Part shown: in pieces, positions 58,154 through 64,000 of the stretch
Position numbering within the stretch: position 1 is the stretch's first letter
Layout: every line of letters starts with the position of its first letter
Source: a virus
Strand: one strand, 5' to 3'
Length of the DNA: 64,000 nucleotides
IMG/VR virus record: IMGVR_UViG_3300025383_000011
Span: 1-64,000 of that record
The notes under the pieces: model-generated
What the model saw: the letters and a program-made list of their open reading frames with translations, nothing else
Told to the model about the DNA's origin: nothing
The model's database searches: none
Translations under genes and position numbers: made by a program

Positions 58154-59887
58154 TTACGAATTTATTTTAACTATTGCTTCAATTATACCTTCACCCTCGT
58201 ATGTTTTGTCAACCAAACTGCGTCCAATAACATTCCAAGGTGTTAATTCATGTGCTTGTCCGGCACGGGCTAACCCATTTCCGGCACTGACTAAACGACT
58301 GCCCTTGGCAATTAAACCAACGGCTCTTACAGGAACACGTCCGCTCATTGCAATCGGTGGATGAGTAGCATCTGTGCCAGCAGTTGAATTCATTAAGTAA
58401 GCTGCATTAGTACTTATGACGCCAAACACTTTATCGCTTAAATCAGCTACCACTTTAGTAATTTCTGCCGGGCCACCCATCTCTACCACAGTACCTGGCT
58501 CATATTCTGCGTCGGCTTCAAATCGTTCGGCTATGTCAGCGTACTGTGCTTGAACTGATCTACCATACACAATATTAAATTGGTTGTTTTGAGTACCCAA
58601 ATTGTAAAGTAGTGTGCTGGTTGGCACAATATTGCCTGTAACTGCGGTTGTTCCGTTCAACGTAGCATTGGTAAATGCCGCTGTGCCTGTTGCTGTCAAC
58701 GCACCGCCAACAGATAAACCGCCGCCGATGATTGCAGAATTGACCTGAGCCACGTTGCCATATATGGTTCCCCAATAAGCGTTGGTAGCACCCAAATTGA
58801 TAACTAAATTGGATGCTGGGGTCAAACTGTTGGTAATGGTCACTGTGGTAAATTTGGCCACGTTTGGCGTTATCAAACCAATTGGGGTATTTTGAATACC
58901 GCCGCCACTGACTGTTAAACTGCCACCCGATGTTGTGGCAATTTCTGAACCGTTGTATGTGGCATAACCAGTTAAATTTATAGTGCCGCTGGCGTTTAGA
59001 TTGACAACATTACCCAAATTGGTAATATTTGGCTGGCTAGCCGTTAAAAGTGTACCGGTAAATCCTTGACTTGCACTGACCGAGCTGGCTGTTACTCCAG
59101 TGGCTGTTACACTGGTAGCAACCACGTTACCTGTCAGTGTGCCGTTGAGATTTGGACTGTTGACTGCTGTTGCTGTTACTGTGCCAGCTGATAATGTGGT
59201 ACCAGTGATATCTGCAGCAACCAAACCGCCTGTGGTTGTTCTTTGTACCAATGTACTTGCTGTGGCGGCGGTGTCTTGAGTGTTTAATCCCAGTGCTGGT
59301 ACATTTGTTGTGCTGAAATTTAAACCAGGTTTAACATTACCAAACCCGGTTACTGCTGTTTGAAAAGGAACATCGTGTGATAAAATAGCGTAAATTGTAC
59401 CGTTGATTTTGAACTGTACAACCACGTGTGTGCCCGACGATGTGTCAGTCATTGTGGCCGGGAAAGCACCTGTATCTGCTACACCCACTAGGGTTTGTGG
59501 ACCAACTGTGATCCAGCTGGTACCGGAATATACTTTTAGCTGACTGTGTGTGGTATCAAACCATAAGTCGCCGCCCAGGGCACTTAGATCGCCCGGAGGA
59601 CTGCTGAATGGGCTGGCAGTAGCACCAGTTGAAATCTTCCAACTAGTACCGGAATATACTTTAAGAATGTTGTTTGTTGTGTCCCACCATAATTGTCCCT
59701 TGAGTGGGTTGGCTGGGCTGGTATTGTTGGAGAAATTTTCCAACAATCTTACAAAATTGTCATTCAAAAACGCACCGTAGCCAGCGTAATTTTTGCCAAT
59801 TAAAACTAAGCTGGTACTGGTATTATCTACTGTACCGTCGCTGACAATAATTGATTCGCCGTCTGATTTGTTAATTGTATATGACAT
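58154..59887 (-). CDS. tail fibre/adhesin protein
   Basis: 577 residues. Two copies of a G-D-L-W-F/W-D-T-T, K-V-Y-S-G-T-S-W module near 60-135, typical of phage fibre N-termini. A long Thr/Val/Gly/Asn-rich region with repeated T-G-N-V and A-T short strands fits a trimeric fibre shaft. The C-terminal 130 residues (A-D-I-A-E-R-F-E-A-D, V-V-E-M-G-G, V-F-G-V-I-S) resemble the peptidase_G2-type intramolecular chaperone seen on fibres, but that is tentative. AAGGAT before the start. Confidence 0.75.
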   Translation of the reverse strand: MSYTINKSDGESIIVSDGTVDNTSTSLVLIGKNYAGYGAFLNDNFVRLLENFSNNTSPANPLKGQLWWDTTNNILKVYSGTSWKISTGATASPFSSPPGDLSALGGDLWFDTTHSQLKVYSGTSWITVGPQTLVGVADTGAFPATMTDTSSGTHVVVQFKINGTIYAILSHDVPFQTAVTGFGNVKPGLNFSTTNVPALGLNTQDTAATASTLVQRTTTGGLVAADITGTTLSAGTVTATAVNSPNLNGTLTGNVVATSVTATGVTASSVSASQGFTGTLLTASQPNITNLGNVVNLNASGTINLTGYATYNGSEIATTSGGSLTVSGGGIQNTPIGLITPNVAKFTTVTITNSLTPASNLVINLGATNAYWGTIYGNVAQVNSAIIGGGLSVGGALTATGTAAFTNATLNGTTAVTGNIVPTSTLLYNLGTQNNQFNIVYGRSVQAQYADIAERFEADAEYEPGTVVEMGGPAEITKVVADLSDKVFGVISTNAAYLMNSTAGTDATHPPIAMSGRVPVRAVGLIAKGSRLVSAGNGLARAGQAHELTPWNVIGRSLVDKTYEGEGIIEAIVKINS

Positions 59888-59904
59888 CTTCTATCCTTTG
59901 ATAA

Positions 59905-59912
59905 TATTTATG
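59905..59912 (-). promoter_or_regulatory. T4 late-promoter-like CATAAATA
   Basis: On the minus strand, one mismatch from TATAAATA, followed by TTAT, 18 nt before the fibre gene start at 59887. It lies in an A/T-rich inverted repeat. Candidate late promoter. Confidence 0.35.
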
Positions 59913-59935
59913 CTAATATTATTCATTTTTGCGTC

Positions 59936-61885
59936 TTAAATTACTTTCTGTATGTAATACAGAGCGTAATAACTTGGTGTAATATCTACGGCTGTTGCGC
60001 CGCCAGCGTTTGCTGTACTGCCCGACAAAGTTATGCTGTGTGTATGTACATCAACCGGTGTTAATGTAGTGGTTGTGGCCACTGTGATTCCTGTTGTTGC
60101 TGTTTGAGTCTGGCTATTTCCAGAATCTGCGTTTAATCCGCCGGCACCTGTGTTGCCGCCACCTGCGTGTAGTGTTTGCGGTGTAGCGTAGGTGTGTGCG
60201 TGTCCAGCATCTGATACCACTGATGTGGATGTGGCAGTATGATTATGAGCTCCCGCTCCACTAGTAGTAGCTGTGATAGCATTGATACTGTGCGAGTGAG
60301 TTGGCATTTGTGTAGCTGTCAGTGTCACTGATGTGTTTCCACCAGTTGAGCCGGGGGTATAAGCGCCGCCAGCTGCAACAACAAACCGATCAACTAAATT
60401 TACTGTACCACCTTGGCCATTACAAATATGCCAGCCAAACGGAATAGTGTTGCCACTGTACATAATGATAGCACCAGTTGGCAACAAACTGTGTACAAAC
60501 TGTGTGCTGGCAATTGAATCATTTTTTGTTGCTACGTTTACGGTGGTTGCTAACGAATTTACTAAATTGGTGTTGGTAAACACATTGTTTGTACCAGCTA
60601 CACCAGACACATTACCACCAGTGGCCTGTATGTTAGCAGTGGTCAATTGGCCAACTGTTCCGTTGGTTGCTGTTACTGTTGCCAAATTGGTAGCACTACC
60701 GCCGGTGATTTGTGCATTGGCAGTTGAGAAATTTGTGGCTGTTTCATTTACCACTGTGCTGTTTGTGATATTTACACTACCACCAGTGATTGCAACATTG
60801 CCAGATGCAAAATTGGCAATTTGTGCTGTGTTAGAATTTAAATTTGTCAGTGTGGACTGTGTGGCTGATAATGCAGTTAGTCCTGTTGCAGAGCCACCAG
60901 TTACAGTAACATTACTTGAGTTTAGATTTGTAACCAAAGCTGTGGCAACTGTTAAATTGGTTAGATTGGCTGTGCCACCAGTGATTGCAACATTGCCAGA
61001 TGCAAAATTGGCAACCTGTGCTGTGGTAGCAGATAACGTTGCTAGTCCGGATACGGCGCCACCTGTAATTTGTGCGTTGACTGTGCTGACTGTGGTAGCT
61101 TGGACATTGGTCGATACCACGTTGCCAGTATGTGTGCCAAAACTGTTGCCGGTGACATTGCCAATGACATTTCCTGTCAATGTTCCGCTAATGGTTGATG
61201 CTATCACATTTCCTATAACTGTAGCAGCTTGAACTGTGGTTCCTGCTACATTGCCTGTTAAATTACCAACCACGTTGGTGTTTATTGTTGCGCCAGCAAT
61301 GGTATTGTTAATGGTAATTCCCGGATTGATTCGCGGAAATCCTGTGGCGAATCCCGAAGGAGTAAAAGATGTGTCGGTGCTAAATGTTGCAATAACAACG
61401 TTACCGTATTGCAATTTTAATATGTTGTGCGATAGCCCTGATGTACCTGCATCATCTACACTGACCGGAATAGCACCACTTACACCTTGTGCTTTTGTGT
61501 AGATCGGACCAACAGGTTTAAACTGCCCCTGGTCCCAAATACTCATTTGGTTGGTTGTAGTATTGAACCAAATGTCGCCATCTTTTGATATAGCGGGTTG
61601 AATACCCGAATTGGTAACACCTGATACTGGAACGTAACCCTGTGTTGTATAAACTTTTAAAATTTGATTGGTTTTATCAAAATACAGCTGACCTTGCAAA
61701 GAAATACCACTTGGAGATGTTGGGCCAGCAAAATTTTCCAGTAAGTGTACTAGATTTTCGTTAAGAAGAGATCCATATCCTACAAAATTAGGACCAGGCA
61801 ATGTCAACGCAGTGGTGGTATCTACTGTACCATCTTGTATGGTAATTAAATTAGTACCGTCTGCTTTAGTAACTGTGTATGGCAT
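59936..61885 (-). CDS. tail fibre with phage collar domain
   Basis: 649 residues. The N-terminus matches the neighbour fibre (V-T-K-A-D-G-T-N-L-I-T-I-Q-D-G-T-V-D, L-L-E-N-F-A). A shaft of repeats with V-T-G-G-S/N-V-A-I-T-G-G occupies about 215-470. The collar domain near 500-545 is clear: P-F-G-W-H-I-C-N-G-Q-G-G, D-R-F-V-V-A-A-G-G, Q-M-P-T-H-S-H. The end Y-Y-A-L-Y-Y-I-Q-K-V-I is classic for this family. It likely binds the host surface. Confidence 0.85.
   Translation of the reverse strand: MPYTVTKADGTNLITIQDGTVDTTTALTLPGPNFVGYGSLLNENLVHLLENFAGPTSPSGISLQGQLYFDKTNQILKVYTTQGYVPVSGVTNSGIQPAISKDGDIWFNTTTNQMSIWDQGQFKPVGPIYTKAQGVSGAIPVSVDDAGTSGLSHNILKLQYGNVVIATFSTDTSFTPSGFATGFPRINPGITINNTIAGATINTNVVGNLTGNVAGTTVQAATVIGNVIASTISGTLTGNVIGNVTGNSFGTHTGNVVSTNVQATTVSTVNAQITGGAVSGLATLSATTAQVANFASGNVAITGGTANLTNLTVATALVTNLNSSNVTVTGGSATGLTALSATQSTLTNLNSNTAQIANFASGNVAITGGSVNITNSTVVNETATNFSTANAQITGGSATNLATVTATNGTVGQLTTANIQATGGNVSGVAGTNNVFTNTNLVNSLATTVNVATKNDSIASTQFVHSLLPTGAIIMYSGNTIPFGWHICNGQGGTVNLVDRFVVAAGGAYTPGSTGGNTSVTLTATQMPTHSHSINAITATTSGAGAHNHTATSTSVVSDAGHAHTYATPQTLHAGGGNTGAGGLNADSGNSQTQTATTGITVATTTTLTPVDVHTHSITLSGSTANAGGATAVDITPSYYALYYIQKVI
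60780..60819. repeat. 40-nt direct repeat in fibre gene, copy 1
   Basis: Identical over 40 nt to 60975-61014, beginning CCACCAGTGATTGCAACATT. It encodes part of the shaft repeat (A-N-F-A-S-G-N-V-A-I-T-G-G). Spacing 195 nt gives a natural target for unequal recombination. Confidence 0.7.
60975..61014. repeat. 40-nt direct repeat in fibre gene, copy 2
   Basis: Second copy of the repeat described at 60780. The flanking bases differ, so the identical core is limited to this unit and may reflect recent duplication or gene conversion. Confidence 0.7.
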
Positions 61886-61909
61886 ATATATTTTATCTTT
61901 GTTATTACT

Positions 61910-61917
61910 TATTTATC
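61910..61917 (-). promoter_or_regulatory. T4 late-promoter-like GATAAATA
   Basis: On the minus strand, one mismatch from TATAAATA, 25 nt before the fibre gene start at 61885. Candidate late promoter for the collar fibre. Confidence 0.35.
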
Positions 61918-61923
61918 GTATTT

Positions 61924-63282
61924 TTACGCTGTTAATGTCCAGTTGCCCGGGGTACTCCACCGGTGCGTTACCCATCCATCATTGACTGTGATGCTGTCGC
62001 CGCCGGTAAAAAATGCCGATAGTGCTTGATATTGCACTATCACTGTGCCTGATCCCCCGGTACCACCATTGGTATAAGAGCTGTGCATACTACCACCCCC
62101 GCCGCCACCAGTGCCATCCTGTCCATTTCCGCCATTTCCCACACCGCCTCCGCAGTTGGCATTTCCGCCAGGTCCTGTACCACCGGGTCCTTGATTTCCG
62201 TAGCCACCACCACCGCCTCCGGCCAATTGAAAAGTCAGACCGCCCTGGGTTATGGTTAAACCAGTACCGCCATCACCGCCGGTATCGCCGTTGCTTTGAT
62301 TTCCCGGGCTGTTGTAGCCACCGCCGCCGCCACCACCAGCTTGTCCATAGCCTTGCCAAATACCAGTTCCGCCGCTATTTCCTTGTCCGCTTACACCCGA
62401 GCCGCCACCGTGCGTATTTACATATCCGCAACCACCGCCGCCTGAGCCGCCATCGCCCACTGTTTGGTTTGGAGTTCCCCAGCCACCGTTGCCGCCACCA
62501 ATGGCCAACAACGGGTTTCCAGTAATTACTGGAGCTGTCATTCTGGTATGCCATACCACATTTCCGTAGCGATCGTAAAGGGCTGCAGCAAATAGTGCTG
62601 GTCCGCCATCATTGAGTGCCTGTACAGTAATTGTTTGCACCCCAGCATTGACAAAAAACGAACCTGATCCATTGGTACTGCCCCAATCGTCGTTGCCAAC
62701 CACATAGTTACCATCCACGTACACTCTGATATGATTGTCAGCCGATGCTGTGATAGTATAGTAGCCGCTGGTAGCAACATTTACGATGTAGTCCACTGTG
62801 ACCCACGAGCCCACTGGGCTTACAAAATCTTGACTGGTCCAAACTCCATATGTGTTTAGAAATCCGTTGTATACTGGGTATGTGCCAGCGTAAACTGGTC
62901 GATCGACTCCGCCAATTACACTTGGTTGTGGTGTTATTCCAAAATAACTATTTTGTCCACTGGCGTTTGCGCCACCGCCTGCACCCACTGTGACATAGTG
63001 CGGTTGACTGACAGAAAGCTCAACATTGTTTTGCATCACTACGCCGCCGGCTCCGCCACCGCCTCCGCCTTCCCAACCGTAGCCAACACCTCCGCCACCG
63101 CCACCGGCAACTACAATTACATTGGCAAACACATTGGGTGGCCAAAATTGTTGCCACTGTCCATTCTTTTTATTCCAACCAGCACGTATGCTCGATGCGT
63201 GTCCAGCCGACGTATTCACATAAGGCGCAGCAACTGATTGCCACACGCCATTGTTGTTGACAAATATTCCGCGGCCGGCCAT
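61924..63282 (-). CDS. glycine-rich virion adhesin with PA14-like region
   Basis: 452 residues. Long glycine runs (A-G-G-G-G-G-G-V-G, G-G-G-G-G-G-Y) as in polyglycine-helix adhesins such as the GP38-like tips. Near residue 150-235 a PA14/carbohydrate-binding-like segment is seen: Y-T-I-T-A-S-A-D-N-H-I-R-V-Y-V-D-G, T-I-T-V-Q-A-L. The end, W-V-T-H-R-W-S-T-P-G-N-W-T-L-T-A, is a compact tip. Recognition of host surface glycans is likely. It starts after AGGTAGG. Confidence 0.75.
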   Translation of the reverse strand: MAGRGIFVNNNGVWQSVAAPYVNTSAGHASSIRAGWNKKNGQWQQFWPPNVFANVIVVAGGGGGGVGYGWEGGGGGGAGGVVMQNNVELSVSQPHYVTVGAGGGANASGQNSYFGITPQPSVIGGVDRPVYAGTYPVYNGFLNTYGVWTSQDFVSPVGSWVTVDYIVNVATSGYYTITASADNHIRVYVDGNYVVGNDDWGSTNGSGSFFVNAGVQTITVQALNDGGPALFAAALYDRYGNVVWHTRMTAPVITGNPLLAIGGGNGGWGTPNQTVGDGGSGGGGCGYVNTHGGGSGVSGQGNSGGTGIWQGYGQAGGGGGGGYNSPGNQSNGDTGGDGGTGLTITQGGLTFQLAGGGGGGYGNQGPGGTGPGGNANCGGGVGNGGNGQDGTGGGGGGSMHSSYTNGGTGGSGTVIVQYQALSAFFTGGDSITVNDGWVTHRWSTPGNWTLTA

Positions 63283-63285
63283 TGA

Positions 63286-64000
63286 TTAACCTACCTGAAA
63301 CCAGAAGTCGCCGTTGTTTCCGCCACTGGGTGGATTAGGTGATACTGTATAATTAAATTTTTGTGCTGCAATAGCGCCAGTTACAAATGCTGTAGTAGCC
63401 AACTGTGTGCTGTTGGTGCCAGCAGGAGCAGTAGGTGCTGTGGGTGTTCCAGTAAATGCTGGACTACCAATGTTGGCCTTGAGTGCCAAGTCAGCATTGA
63501 GTGTGTTGATCAATGATGCTTCAAACGCTGAAATTTGTGTAGACAATGCAGCATTTAATGCAGAACTGGTTGTATCAACATAAGCTGTACTGGCTATAAC
63601 TGTGTTGTTGGAATTCAAAGTCGCTGTTGGAACAGTAGGTGTTCCTGTCAATGCTGCACTATTCAATGGCGCCAATGTTGGAATAGTGTTGTTGATGCTG
63701 ACCACATTGCCTTGTAAAGTGGCAATTTGACCGGAAAAAGTAGCTACATTGGAATTTAATGCTGTGGATACTGCGTTGACGTTGGCGTTGATATTGTTTG
63801 TAGCTGTGTTTAAATTGGTTGCTGTATCTGACCGCAAAGTGTTGATGTTTGCTGTCAATGCGGCCACTGCAGAATTCAAATTGGTAGTGGTTGTTTGTGC
63901 CAACAATCCAATATTGGCGTTGAGAACCACAACGTTTTGATCAACGTAACTTTTATTTGTTACCGAATTTGGGTTACTGGCACTGGTCAACGGTATAGGC
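63286..64000 (-). CDS. tail fibre, C-terminal part (5' end outside window)
   Basis: The frame continues past the right edge, so the first TTG within it is not a real start. The visible 238 residues begin P-L-T-S-A-S-N-P-N-S-V-T-N-K-S-Y-V-D-Q, a fibre signature. A coiled-coil-like N/T/A repeat follows, then A-L-T-G-T-P-T-V-P and A-F-T-G-T-P-T-A-P-T-A-P, each ending with an A-x-V-D/T segment. These are common shaft repeats. It ends F-W-F-Q-V-G. Confidence 0.75.
   Translation of the reverse strand, partial: PIPLTSASNPNSVTNKSYVDQNVVVLNANIGLLAQTTTTNLNSAVAALTANINTLRSDTATNLNTATNNINANVNAVSTALNSNVATFSGQIATLQGNVVSINNTIPTLAPLNSAALTGTPTVPTATLNSNNTVIASTAYVDTTSSALNAALSTQISAFEASLINTLNADLALKANIGSPAFTGTPTAPTAPAGTNSTQLATTAFVTGAIAAQKFNYTVSPNPPSGGNNGDFWFQVG

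Noticed and set aside
60447-61232. A 261-residue plus-strand frame opposite the fibre gene
   Set aside because: It is antisense to repetitive fibre codons, contains V/T/L/P-rich low-complexity sequence and has no ribosome site; it is a shadow of the repeats.
1-64000. tRNA genes, rRNA, CRISPR arrays, insertion sequences and attachment sites
   Set aside because: I found no cloverleaf-like segment, regularly spaced repeat array, transposase or integrase motif while reading; short ones could be missed without a program.

Overview
The window looks like part of the genome of a T4-superfamily myovirus of an aquatic Gram-negative bacterium. Genes are tightly packed, often with 4-nt ATGA/GTGA overlaps, and almost no gap exceeds 150 bases. 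Recognisable phage genes include thymidylate synthase, dihydrofolate reductase, a T4 RNase H-like 5'-3' exonuclease, FolE/QueD/QueE, a MazG-like pyrophosphohydrolase, a MoxR/VWA pair, a collar-domain tail fibre, and many small proteins of the kind found in marine T4-like phages. No rRNA, tRNA, CRISPR array, integrase or insertion sequence was recognised. Taxonomy and host are inferences.

Layout. (1) 1-13.7 kb, plus strand: end of folE, a run of small structural-looking or membrane proteins, an exported barrel-like protein, a phosphoribosyltransferase, queD-mazG-queE, a CPA2-type cation/proton antiporter, three tandem SGNH-hydrolase paralogues, the 5'-3' exonuclease, a secreted alpha/beta-hydrolase-like protein, a small SGNH protein and small unknowns. 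(2) 13.65-21.5 kb, minus strand: dihydrofolate reductase, two more SGNH proteins, thymidylate synthase, then a nucleotide-sugar set (two SDR epimerases, a PIG-L deacetylase, a DegT aminotransferase). (3) 21.5-32.6 kb, minus strand: tiny proteins including four copies of a FAELIVREC-type family, an orphan NUMOD3-like protein, an AAA ATPase, a VWA/metallopeptidase-like protein with a MoxR ATPase, a DNA methyltransferase, HNH and GIY-YIG nucleases and a ParB-like protein. Several operons here start from similar promoters (-35 YAGAC, 17 bp, -10 TATAAT-like). (4) 32.7-57.1 kb: a very long, almost wholly minus-strand gene train of glycosyltransferase-like proteins, a carbamoyltransferase, SGNH proteins, a kinase/nucleotidyltransferase fusion and seven radical SAM proteins. 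Six of the seven carry a cysteine-rich SPASM/twitch-like domain before the radical SAM core. A TTGACC-17-TATAAT promoter starts this train and lies inside the terminator of the region upstream. (5) 57.2-64 kb, minus strand: tail-fibre and adhesin genes, including a collar-domain fibre and a glycine-rich protein.

Working model (inference): the tail-fibre region is followed by a large surface-chemistry module that makes and attaches modified sugars or other groups. The radical SAM battery is the most striking and least explained part. FolE, QueD and QueE point to 7-deazaguanine synthesis, while ThyA, DHFR and MazG manage nucleotide pools.
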